DNA of 64,000 nt, from NCBI GenBank assembly GCA_029844215.1, contig CM056725.1, forward strand, positions 61,851,609 through 61,915,608, in the 5' to 3' direction. Position 1 is the stretch's first letter. Every line of letters starts with the position of its first letter. The notes below the pieces were generated by a model. The model searched no databases. It was not told the DNA's origin and saw nothing but the letters and a program-made list of their open reading frames with translations. Both the position numbers and the translations under genes were made by a program. This stretch comes from Przewalskia tangutica (lineage: Eukaryota; Streptophyta; Magnoliopsida; Solanales; Solanaceae). Below are positions 36,561 to 47,036 of this stretch, in pieces.

Positions 36561-37524
36561 ATGAAAATACTTTGTTGGAATGTCCGCGGTCTTTGCGGAC
36601 TAAGGGACGAGGCAGCCACGCAAGCTCTAGTGTGTAGTCTCACTCATGACATGATGTGGCATTGATTTGTCTTCCGGAAACAAAACTCTCTAAGGAAAGG
36701 ATTGAGTCTTTCTCTTAAAAGATTCAAAGGTTGGAATTTATGCTCAAATCTGGAATTCATCGATGGTGGAAGAATGCTACTCTTGTGGGATCCTCTAGGT
36801 GCATTGTGAAGTGCTTGGAATGGATTCTCAACATATCCATGTTCAGCAAGTTGTAAGATTACTCGAGTGTCCTTCCGCAACATTCGTATCCGGTTTATAG
36901 CATCACGGATAGGAGGATCCTTTGGCATCACCTTTCTCACATGGGCATTGGCATCACTAAACCTTGGATGATTATGGGAGATTTCAACACTTCGCTACCC
37001 TCAAGATAAGGCGGGAGGCCCTCCTCTAACGCCGTATGCAAAGGACCTTGGAGATTTCGGGAATGCTCATGGACTAGAAGACACTCCATCTTAGGTTCTT
37101 TCTACACTTGGACAAATGGTTCGATTTGGTCCAAGCTTGATAGAGTAATGATGAATCAAAATTGGGCGATTTGACCTTAGAATGCTCACCAATTTCATGC
37201 CTATGGAACTGTCTCGGACACGTCGTGATGGCTACGGTTATTGCATCCTATAATATTGGGAAGCGGCCTTTCAAGTTCATGAATATGTGGCTTTCTCACA
37301 ACGCTTTTGACAACATTATGACTTCATGCTGGAGACAAGACATTCTAGGTCTTGCTCAATTCGTTCTAGCATCAGCGAAAGCCTTGAAACAACCTCTGAG
37401 GGCATTGAATATAAGTGAGTTCGGCAGTATTGATCAAAGAGCGAAGGAGGCAAACATGGAGTTTAAGGAGGCTATTAGTGCACATATGGGAGACCCCTTT
37501 GATGAGGAGCTTAAATCCAGTTAA
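36561..37524 (+). pseudogene. L1-b endonuclease region (APE type), frame-broken
   Basis: An ATG at 36561 starts MKILCWNVRGL, the usual N-terminus of plant LINE endonucleases. Further motifs are spread over frames: LPETKL near 36672, GDFNTS near 36978 and LDRVM near 37137. These correspond to catalytic Asn, Glu and Asp positions of APE-like nucleases, but no single frame joins them. Stops and shifts make it inactive. Confidence 0.8.
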
Positions 37525-37597
37525 GTCCTCAAGAGTTAAAGCCAACACCTTAATGGAAGGAGAGACATTTCATTAAGCAAAAGTCGAGACGAAACAC

Positions 37598-38817
37598 TTG
37601 ATTGGAAGTGATAAATGCTCCAAATACTTCCATAGCTTGATCAAGAGAAGTAATGTCAAGAACTCCATCAACTTTCTTGTCAAAACTAATGGTGTTATCA
37701 CTACATCACCAGGGGAGGTAAGAAAGCTTCTTCTAGAGGAATTTTACAAGGATCTTGGCACATCTCGACCACATCGAACTTTGATCCTGAAGTGTGCAAC
37801 TTTGGCGAAGCTAAGCGAAGAGGGCGATCTAACTTTTGCGCCGTATCCCCAAAGGAGATTTGGGAAGCTCTTTCTGATATTGGAAATGATAAAGCTCCTG
37901 GACCGGATGGGTATTCGGCAGCCTTCTTCAAGAATAGATGGAGAGATGTGGGACATGATGTAGTAAGAAGCGTCGGGAGTTCTTCTCTTGGGGTTCTTTT
38001 GAAACAACTTAATCATACCATCATTGCCTTGCTGCCCAAGACCGATAGGGATCCTAAGGTAACTGATTTTAGGCCTATTGGATTGACTAATGTGGTCTAT
38101 AAGATTATTACAAAGATTCTAGCTAACAGAATGGCAAAGATTCTTCCTTCTATCGTTGACAAATCACAAGGGGCTTTTGTGAAAGGGAGAAATATGATGG
38201 ACAATGTCTATATAGCACAGGAGCTTGTGAGAGGATTTAATAGAGCCAGAGTCTCACCTAGGTGCATGCTCATGGTGGATCTTAGGAAAGCTTTTGACAC
38301 GGTCTCTTGGAGTTTCCTTGATTCAGTATTAAGAGGCCTCAACTTTCCAGACATATTTGTCAGGTGGATCATGGAGTGTGTTTGCTCAACGTCCTTCTCT
38401 CTTTCTATCAACGGTGAGTTGCATGGTTACTTCAAGGGTAAGCGCGGACTTAGACAAGGTGATCCTATGTCCCCAACGCTCTTTATCTTGTGTATGGATT
38501 ACCTTTCGAGGATGCTTAAAATGAGGACTGAGGCTAGAGCTTTCTCTTATTATCCAAAATGTAAAAGGATGGGTATTACTCATCTTGCCTTTGCGGATGA
38601 CCTCATGCTCTTTGCCAAAGGTGATATTTCTTCGGTTGAGATTCTTATGAACTGTCTAGAGGAGTTGGAGGATGTCTCTGGGTTAACTCTTAATCCATCC
38701 AAATCGTCCGTCTACTTATCAGGAGTACATGATGAGGTACGTGATTTGATCTTGGCCAGGGTTGGATTCGGCATTGGTAGCTTTCCGGTACGGTACTTTA
38801 ATGGCACCTTCGAGTGA
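37598..38817 (+). pseudogene. L1-b reverse transcriptase, C-terminally truncated
   Basis: The first part (37598-37800) includes KCSKYFHSLIKRS. After a frame shift near 37795 the main RT is open to 38817. Motifs are KAPGPDG, FRPIGLTN, DKSQGAFVKGRN, DLRKAFDTVSW, GLRQGDPMSP and the catalytic FADD at 38591-38602. After FPVRY the frame runs a few residues and stops, where a normal copy (see L1-a) continues with LGIPLSP. About 1 kb or more of coding sequence has been lost at that junction. Confidence 0.9.
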
Positions 38818-40827
38818 CAACTCCTTACTCCCCCGTTTCTTCTTTAAATTACGTTGAGGACTGAGAACCCTCAATGATTGATTGTAGCCACTTTTCTTTC
38901 AGTTTCTAGTAATAATATTTGCATTTACCTAAAAAAAAAAAAGAAAACAAGTTTCTTCTCTTAAATCATGTCATTTCCCCTCTTTTAAAACAATTAAGTA
39001 AATCACTCCTTTGACTCCCCTAAAGTCATTATAACGACCCTTAGGTTTTGGAACTAATGCACTAGCCAAAAGATTTGGAAACCACTTCCTTTTCAAGACT
39101 CTATGTACTTTAAGTAAAATACTTTCACTTTTAAGAATCCAACTTCACTAAGGCAATGGATTATACAACTTACAATTTAAACATCAAAGTACAATCAAGG
39201 AAGTACATAGGACAAATTCTATTTTAGGCAATCCAAATATAACCAAGGAATGGATCATTTAAGGAGTGGGACATACTTTCTTTATCTTAAGGAATCATGC
39301 TAGAAGAGGAGATAGTTCACATACCTTTTCGGCTAAATCCACAAGCTAAGCTGAATACGCCGTACGTAGAAGTGTCAACTTATAATGGTCACAACAAGAC
39401 TATCAACTTCTAGTCTCTAACGTAGAATAATACTAAGTATACGGTCTCTAATTCTACGGAAAATCGGGCAGCACTTCCTTTGTGTCTACTCACTTTGCCA
39501 CCTTTTTCAAGGTCGAATGCAATAACCAACACGCCACATTTAAGGCTCAAAACAACAACCAAACAAAGGGGATTACACGCCTTACAATACGTGTAAAATT
39601 CCGCCCCACAATTAATACGAAGTAGTTCCATATTCAAGCCATTCTCGGCCAACAACATAACCAACAATTCAAAGTCTTTTCCAATCCTATTCCAATTCCA
39701 AGTTCTAAGGTCTAACATGTTATATAGTCATAAACAACTTCAACAACTACAATTTCCTTCTTTCTACAACATGCGACGACTTAAACTAATAATCGACTTG
39801 AATTGTAATCTTAAGGCTAAACATGCTAGTTTTCGGATTAGGGTTCCAATAGCCAATAAACTTATCAAATCTTATACTAAATATCTCATGCTTGCTAATA
39901 TCCATAACTACAACAATAAGTAATCTCAATTACTTAAAACGACAAGAATTATACCTTTATAAGCCCTTAAAAATTCCAAGATTCAAAGTCGCGCCTTAGC
40001 AATTCTTAGCTCCTTTCCTTAAGTTCCAATCTGCTCCAAGCACTCCTTAGAAGCCTATGAAGAACTCATCTTCAAGTTTCAACTTCAAAGTTGAAGAACT
40101 CCTTAAGTTTCTGCCTTGCGACTAATACGAAAACGCCACTTTTCCGAAATCTTTCTATTGAGATATCCTTACAATACCCTTAGGGACCTTGGGTTTAAGT
40201 CTTGTGAATAATGGATCAAAACTACAAAATTTGTGTGCACAAATGGACAAAGCCGAGAGCATGTTTTCTTGCACAAACTTTCTCTAAATTTTTCTAAGTG
40301 TTGAAGACAAGTCTTGCACTAGTAGCATGCTTATATAACACATTGGAGGGCTTGGATTAATACACTTGTGGTCTAGGATGAAGGACAATTAATGAAAAGC
40401 CAAGTGGACAAGTTGACTTGGTCAACAATCTCAAGCTAGCAAGACTTGATCTTTTACCCATGGTCAATGACCATTATACCCTTGCAAATTTCGTCCAAAG
40501 CCAAGTGGGGGAGGTGCCACGTGTCGCCCTCTCATTCATCCATAAAATTCCGTAACCCTCGTGGGCCCCACAAAACGTAAAATTCCTCGGGTGGGCCCCA
40601 CGTGACCAAATCCGTAAAAATGAATTTCCATAATGTTAATAAGTTCCATACTCTCCCAATAATGCATTTTGTGAATCCAATTCTCAACAACGAACATTTT
40701 TCCTTTCCGACGTTCGGAAGATTTTTCGTCGGAAAAACAATTCTTCCTTTCGTACCAATTTCCAAGTCTTGATTCCTTGCGTACATTCTCTTATACATGT
40801 CCTGGACTTACCGGGTGTAACAAGGAA

Positions 40828-41695
40828 GCGCCCGAAACCAAAAGCTCTCAACACATTGAACAACCGATCTGATTAGTTCTAGCTTTCCCGCATAAGAGAG
40901 TGAGTGATGTCCCTATTTCTGAATGTATTCCGATATTGCACTAGTGAATGGAGCAAATTGATCCACCGAGACTGAGATTGGGGACAAAGGGATCCCTAAG
41001 TACCTTACCGGAAAGACACCAATGTCGAACCCCACTCTAGACAAGTTCAAGTCACGAATTGCATCATGCACTCCCGCTAAGTAGACGGAGGATTTAGATG
41101 GGTTAAGAGTTAACCCTGAGGCAACCTCCAACTCTTCAAGACACTCCATAAGAATCCCAACAGAAGATACATCCCCTTTGGAAAAAAGCATGAGGTCATC
41201 CGCGAATGCAAGGTGAGTAATGCCCAATCTCTTACACTTAGGATGATAGGAAAAAGCTCTTGTCGCAACCTTTAGTTTTAGCAACCTTGAAAGGTATTCT
41301 ATGCACAAGATAAAGAGTATAGGAGACATAGGATCACCTTGCCTTAGACTGCGCTTACCCTTGAAATAACCATGTAGCTCCCCATTGATTGAAAGAGAGA
41401 AAGAGGTTGAGCTAACACATTCCATGATCCATCTTACAAATCTGTCCGGAAATTTGAGTTCTCTTAGTACCGACTCAAGGAAGCTCCAAGAGACCGTATC
41501 AAATGCTTTCCGTAGATCCACCATAAGCATACACCTTGGTGAGACTCTAACTCTATTAAAACCTCTCACAAGTTCTTGTGCAACAAAGACATTATCAATC
41601 ATGTTTCTTCCTTTCACAAAAGCCCCTTGAGATTTATCAACAAGAGTAGGAAGAACCGTTGCCATCCGGTTAGCTAAAATCAATGTAATGATTTT
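40828..41695 (-). pseudogene. LINE L1-a, reverse transcriptase half
   Basis: Minus-strand open frame 41683-40913 (256 codons) codes for LINE RT: DKSQGAFVKGRN, DLRKAFDTVSW, LRQGDPMSP and FADD at 41195-41206, then YLGIPLSP. One stop at about 40913-40915 interrupts the frame, which otherwise continues to 40828 and across A1 to 22500. The 5' side is truncated inside RT at about 41695. About 30 bp of the host LTR are missing at that junction compared with LTR1. Confidence 0.9.
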
Positions 41696-42694
41696 GTGTC
41701 ACAGTGGTCCGAAATGGAGAAATGACAAAAATGAGATGAAATGAGCATAAATGAGATGAAATTGCACACAAAAGGGCCAAGAAATGAAGTCTAAGAAGTT
41801 CCGGAAGTATAGAGGAGATCAGACGAAGTCCGGACAAAAAAAAAGGACGATGAAATGAAAATCCGCTTGAACGCCTCGAGCGCGCGGCTCACGCGTGCGC
41901 GCGACAATGAATGTTCGAAAGTTGATTTATTGCGGGTTTTTGTAGCGTGGCGCCGATCTGGCAACAGCGCGCCCACGGTATTTTTGAGTTTTGAGCCGAA
42001 TTTGTCACGTTTTCAGGGTCCAAAAGGAATCCAGAACTTTTCCTACATACATAATCCTTAACCCTTTACCAAAAGGATTCCAAAACTTTTCCTACCTACA
42101 TAATCCTTAACCCTTTACCTAAAGGATTCTATAACTTTTCCTACCGACATAATCTCTAACCCTTTACCTAAAGTATTCTTGGGCTATAAATAGTCTCTAC
42201 ATCATTAGAAGAATTCATTCTATCTTGTAAATATTCCACAACACAATCCTTGGATGCTAGAAGGCTTGAAGACTTGTTCTTGAGTATTTTTCTTTTCTTT
42301 CTTTTGCTTTGTTTATTTCAGTTCATGTATGGAGATTGAGTGTTTATATAACCTTAACAGGAGTATAAAACGGTCTAGTTAACCTGCTATCTTAACGTTG
42401 AAGAAGAAGTTAGTCTAATTGTATTAAGGATTGAATATAGTGGATAGTTGATGATCTTGAAAGCCCTAATTCTCCATCATAACTGATTTAAATCAAAGTA
42501 TTTTCATAATTAGTTTATTTCCTACATTATTAGTCTAGAATTCCAAACCAATTAACGTTAACCAAATAGAAACTAAAGCATAGATAATCGGTAATTGAAA
42601 ACCAGTCCCTGAGGACGATATTCGGTCTTACCCAGACTATATTACTTGTACGATACGTGCACTTGCGTTAAACGTGTGTATAAATCTCGCATCA
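41696..42694 (+). mobile_element. Element T LTR2, right piece
   Basis: Sequence resumes at 'tttgtgtcacagtgg', homologous to LTR1 from about 17657, and ends ...CTCGCATCA. It has the U3 triple repeat (about 42025-42175), TATAAATA at 42185-42192, and a deletion relative to LTR1: the DNA between LTR1 positions of about 18283 and 18648 is missing. A patch at 41870-41980 differs strongly from LTR1 at CAG-containing places. Confidence 0.85.
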
Positions 42695-42700
42695 AGTTTT

Positions 42701-42718
42701 TGGCGCCGTTGCCGGGGA
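42701..42718 (+). other. Primer-binding site after LTR2 (tRNA-Asp type)
   Basis: TGGCGCCGTTGCCGGGGA, the exact Athila/Tat-type primer-binding site, seven bases after the LTR2 end. It shows that another internal region starts here. Confidence 0.88.
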
Positions 42719-42878
42719 TTGGCGTACTTTCAATATTGATTTATCTATTCTTATTTCTAATTTGGTTGCTCCAAGAACAAGTTTCTAACTTGTTCTGCGA
42801 GCATTTTTTTATCACCTTTTGTTGTTTTTCTTATTTTGCAGGTTAAATTCAGAAAAAAAAATATATATATACAGGTCC

Positions 42879-43526
42879 ATGGACTACTACTTCTATCAGG
42901 GGCAGCAAATTCATCAACAACAGCTTAACCCACATGTTCTGGAAGAAGATCTAGATGAGTTGCAGACATACATACTCAGGCTCGCCAAGTGTCAGTCTCA
43001 GTTCATAGATGAGACAAGAGTGTCCCTCAGAAATTTGGAGACACAAATAGGGCAACTAATGGATAGGATGATCAATACATTTCAAGAAAGTCTGCCTAGA
43101 GACACCGTTGTGAGAAGTGATAAGCAAACTGAGGAACCTGAACCACACCCAGCTGTTGAGGAATCTGGCGAGATAGTTGGTGTAGAGAAGGAAAATATTA
43201 CTGAGATCCAATTATTCACCTTTTTGGATTCTTTGGAAATTCTTTTTCCTGTACCTATTGCAGAAGAAACACCATCATATGTCATTGTTGATCCCCAAAT
43301 AGAAAGTCCATACCTTCAAGGGCACCCCCAAAAGTTGAGAGATGTAGGGAGTTTCACTGATCCCTACATTATAGAGAGCTTAGAAGACAAGTCTGCCTTG
43401 TTTATAATCTTATATCTGAAGCCCTTAGTTGAAAAGATTGTTGTAGGAAAAGTGAGACCTGCAACAATAACTATGCGAATTGCAAGCAGTTCGCAGAAGG
43501 ATCCAAAGGGCACTCGTAAAGGTTAA
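42879..43526 (+). CDS. Gag-like ORF of element T, intact second copy
   Basis: An open frame of 215 codons starts at ATG 42879 (MDYYFYQGQQIHQQQ), just after the (AT)n tract. The glutamine-rich N-terminus is followed by SLRNLETQIGQLMDRM (about residues 51-66), a segment like the conserved gag part of Tat/Athila elements. An acidic, proline-rich region and the end KDPKGTRKG follow. An in-frame start further upstream (42819) is less likely. No zinc knuckle or enzyme domain is present. The first unit has the same protein with a broken 5' end. It is either a shortened gag of a non-autonomous element or a fusion of gag and pol ends. Confidence 0.65.
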   Translation: MDYYFYQGQQIHQQQLNPHVLEEDLDELQTYILRLAKCQSQFIDETRVSLRNLETQIGQLMDRMINTFQESLPRDTVVRSDKQTEEPEPHPAVEESGEIVGVEKENITEIQLFTFLDSLEILFPVPIAEETPSYVIVDPQIESPYLQGHPQKLRDVGSFTDPYIIESLEDKSALFIILYLKPLVEKIVVGKVRPATITMRIASSSQKDPKGTRKG

Positions 43527-43817
43527 CCGCGTCCGGCTAAAAGACGTTAAAGACATCGCTTGTTGGGAGGCAACCCAATGTTTTTAATTATGTTAGTTTG
43601 ATTTTTATCTTTAGTTTATTTTATTTTGTATTGAACAGTCTCACGGTCAGGGGTTCTTGTTTTGTGTTGTTGGATGACAGGTGGACTGAAAGATAACTAT
43701 GAGGAAAAAAGAGCAAAAAACGCTGAAAAAAGGGAAAGTCGTCGTCAGTGCCACGACCCAGAATCAGCTCCGTGGCGCCGGAACATCAGAGAGCCGCGGT
43801 ACTTGGGGCGCCACAAC

Positions 43818-46784
43818 TGTTACGACCCGACCCCGGGGCCGCGACTGGTGCCATACATGGGCACCCCGTTCAGGTATACATCAGAGAATAGCAGCGGAAC
43901 ATACATAACACATATCAAAATATAGAAAATAAACATCAACAGGCTAGCCGATAAGGCCACCTTCCGTAAAATGTGCATAAACCAAAATACGTCAGTACAA
44001 TTCTGTTCTTTAAAACCCAAACCACAAATGTGACTACAGACTTCTAGTAATAACAACTGTGGCGGGACAGGGCCCGTCATACCCCTGAATGTACATAATA
44101 TCTACAACATCAAGGAGAACCGTACCAAAAGGCAAGCATCCGGAGAAATGGAGCTTCCGACACCTGATCAGTGATCCTAAGAATAAGGATCCGCGCTACT
44201 TCTACTGCGGCGTAACGCAGCCACGGGGAAAGGGTCGATGACAATGATGTACCAAGTATGTAAAACTGGAAAATACTGTAATTACATCATAAGTCTAAGT
44301 AAAGCTGGAGACATGCATGATAATCAAATTACAGTACACTGTGTCTTACTAACAATGAGAGTAACAAGTATAAACTTTACTACATAAAAATAGGAGGCTC
44401 ATGGTCAACGTAGGGTCATCCGCCCGTAGTATCATTAAGCATTCCAACTCCTGGGACTATTTCACCCGCATAGGCCGTATGGACCCGCATGAGGTAGCTT
44501 CCTCGCCGCATGTATCGCGCAAGATGGGTCGTGTGGACCCGCATGAGGTATTCCTCGCATTGGACTGGTCCGACCCGCATGGGACTATTTCACCCGCATG
44601 AGCCCTACGGACTCGCATGAGGTATTCCTCGCATCATGGGTAGCAAATCCACGGAATATGCAAATGCCACAAACCCGGGGAATGACCCCGTAATGAATAA
44701 CCGGCTATCATACATAACATAAGCACTACTAGCTTATCATACATAACATAAGCAAGTTAAGAAATCCCCTAACTTCTTATTAGTCTTGTTCATATACACT
44801 CTCATTTTAGTTTACTTAAGGCACTAACATGTCTTTATAAAATCCGGGAATTTAACCCAAAGTACTACGTACTTCTACTCTTTTAAAAATGACTCTTTTT
44901 CATATAAAACTTCCAAGATATAAATAACCGTAGTATCAAGTCATAACTACTTTTCAAGACAAGTCACCATACCTTTTTAGAAATATATTTAGGCTTCTAA
45001 ATCAAATGACTTCTTTTCTTTTTAAAACCTTAAGCAATTGATGCCTTCAAATCAATTTGCCTTTCATTAATTCAAGTCATTTATCCTTACTTATTTTACT
45101 TAGAGTAAATCTCTCTTCTTAACTTTCCATAAAGCTAATATAACCAACTTCCCATAAAGTCGTTATATTAACTTTATACTTTAGGAAATCATATTCTTCC
45201 TTATATCCAAGGGACTTATACGTTTAAAACGAAACAAGTATCATGTACTTAAAACACTTCAAGTCCCTTAACTTTGAAAACTAAGACATCCTTACTACTT
45301 TTAAACAAGTGAGTTAATCCCCTAACTCAACCGACTTGGACATTCTTAAAACAAGTAAAGGATATCAAAGTCTTGTCAGACGCTCTGTACTATATAGGTA
45401 CAACTATTCATGCTCAAGAGATAGGAAAGTTCCACATACCTCTTCGGGTCAATCCACTTGCTAAGTTCAATACACCGCACGTAGTATGTCAACCTATAAT
45501 GACCATAATACGTCTATTAACTTCTTACTTCAAACATAGAATATTATAAGTGCAAAGTCACTAAATTCTACGGAAAATCGGACATCACTTCCTTTGTTTC
45601 TACATACTTTTCCACCTTTTTCAAGGCCCGAATTCAATAACCAAACACGCCACATTTAAGGCTCAACAATGTAGCTAACAATAGGGGATTACACGCCTAC
45701 AAGACGTGTAAAATTCATGCCACAATTGATACCAAATTAATACAAACTTATAAGGTCAATTCGGCGCGAAGCCGCAACACAAATTCTTATCTAATTCCTT
45801 TTCAATCTAAGTTGTTTAGTATAACAAGATATCAAGCATGATCGATTATAACTACTACAATCTTCAAGTAAGTAACATCACGGCGATTCTAATTAACGAC
45901 CAAATTGTATTCCAACTTCAAATGGCTAGAATGTCATTTCGGATTCTAGGCTTCAACTATCCATAACACTTATAAATCTTCAACACAATATACTTCATGC
46001 TAGTTAAAAAGTAAGGCTACAACAATATGAAATCTTATAACACCTTAAGAGAACAAGATTGTTGCCTCAACGAGCCTTAATCCAACTTCAAGATCCGAAG
46101 TCACTCCCTAGCAACTTAGAGCCTCTCCTTGACACTTTAATCCGCCACTTGAGACCCTTAGAAGATCACAAACAACTTTCCTTTAATCTTCCAAACCAAA
46201 CCTATGAAAGCAACTAGGTTTTCACCTTGCGACTAATACGAAAACGATATTTTTCCGGGATCTTTCTATTGAGATACCATTACAATACCCTTATGAACCT
46301 TGGTTTAAAGTGTGGAGCTTAAAGAACAACACACAAAATTTTTTCTCTTTGAAACCCTCATGAACCCGAGAGCACACTAGGAGTTCATCCAATTTTCTTG
46401 AATTTTTTTCTAAGTGTGGAAGCTTGTCTCACTACTAGTATACATATATAGTATAATGGAGGGCCAAGATTAGTACATATGTGTGGCTTAGATGCATTAA
46501 ACTAGGATCAAGCCCAAGTGGCCCTTTGACAAGTCAACAATATCAAGCTACAAGACTTAGCAAGACTTGGTCATCTAACTTATGGTCAAATGACCCTTTT
46601 ACCCATGCCATTTTCGTCCAAGACCAACTTAAGGGGGGTGACACGTGTCGCCCTCCCATTCGTCACAATATTTCGTTTTCCGACAATATCATAATTCCGA
46701 CAATTTTTTACTAGTCTCAAATCTTAACATTTGGATTCTTACGTACGTTCTTAAAAACATGTCCTGTAATTACGGGGTGTAACA
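43818..46784 (-). mobile_element. Element C 3' LTR (2967 bp)
   Basis: Reads on the minus strand from TGTTACACCCCGTAAT to ...GGTCGTAACA. A polypurine tract (reverse complement of ttcttccccccctag) lies next to its start at 46785. Overall it resembles families A and B but is shorter. Several 'catgaggtattcctcgcat' type repeats lie at 44430-44640. It cuts the second T internal region. Its partner LTR is not in the window. Confidence 0.85.
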
Positions 46785-47036
46785 TTCTTCCCCCCTAGAA
46801 ACATTCGTCCCCGAATGTTCTTTCGGAGTCAACTTATAGATAGAGACATATTCTCCTTTTACAACCCCTACATACTAATAATACCACACATGGCCACATA
46901 ATAGCACTTAAGCAAAATACTTCAATTAAAACTTGACAAGTAAGGGAAAATGAATTACCTGAAGGTGTAGGAATAAGTGAGGATACTTTCTCAACATGTC
47001 CTCCTCCGCTTCTCAAGTCATCTCCTCCCTGTTATC
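46785..47036 (-). mobile_element. Element C internal region, 3' end
   Basis: Contains the polypurine tract and about 250 bp of internal DNA. No clear domain is visible. It is cut at 47037 by the insertion of A2 and presumably continues beyond the window. Confidence 0.7.

Larger units (their letters stand above)
33454..38941 (+). mobile_element. LINE L1-b, near full-length with internal deletion
   Basis: A plus-strand L1-type LINE of 5488 bp in the A1 5' LTR. A perfect 16-bp TSD (agaaaacaagtttctt) lies at 33438-33453 and 38942-38957. It ends in a poly-A tail from 38931. In order it holds a 5' UTR, an ORF1 region with a DUF4283-like domain and a CCHC knuckle, an endonuclease region and an RT. 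RNase H-like and C-terminal zinc-binding parts are missing because the RT end is joined to the 3' UTR near 38805. The 3' UTR matches L1-a, so both belong to one family. Many frameshifts are present. Confidence 0.9.
22501..40822 (-). mobile_element. Gypsy element A1 (gag-only, LARD-like), with two nested insertions
   Basis: Complete minus-strand LTR element with the 5-bp TSD aggaa at 22496-22500 and 40823-40827. The 3' LTR is 22501-26268, the internal region 26269-31362 and the 5' LTR 31363-40822. A polypurine tract (reverse complement of ttcttccccccttag) precedes the 3' LTR. The primer-binding site is at 31351-31361. Without the nested solo LTR B, the internal region is only 1.63 kb and codes for gag alone. 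Without nested LINE L1-b the 5' LTR is 3.96 kb. It is inserted into LINE L1-a. Confidence 0.9.
31363..40822 (-). mobile_element. A1 5' LTR, interrupted by LINE L1-b
   Basis: Runs on the minus strand from 40822 (TGTTACACCCGG) to 31363. Removing L1-b and one TSD copy leaves 3.96 kb, about 190 bp more than the 3' LTR. This difference is mainly three extra 68-bp units. The last 600 bp (31363-31960) show many CAG-site changes relative to the 3' LTR. Confidence 0.88.
42695..43817 (+). mobile_element. Element T internal region, second unit (5' part)
   Basis: Homologous to 19002-20120 of the first unit, including the primer-binding site, gag-like ORF and the 'ttgggaggcaaccca' block near 43565. It is cut at 43817 by the LTR of element C; the rest of this unit is not seen in the window. 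Confidence 0.82.
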
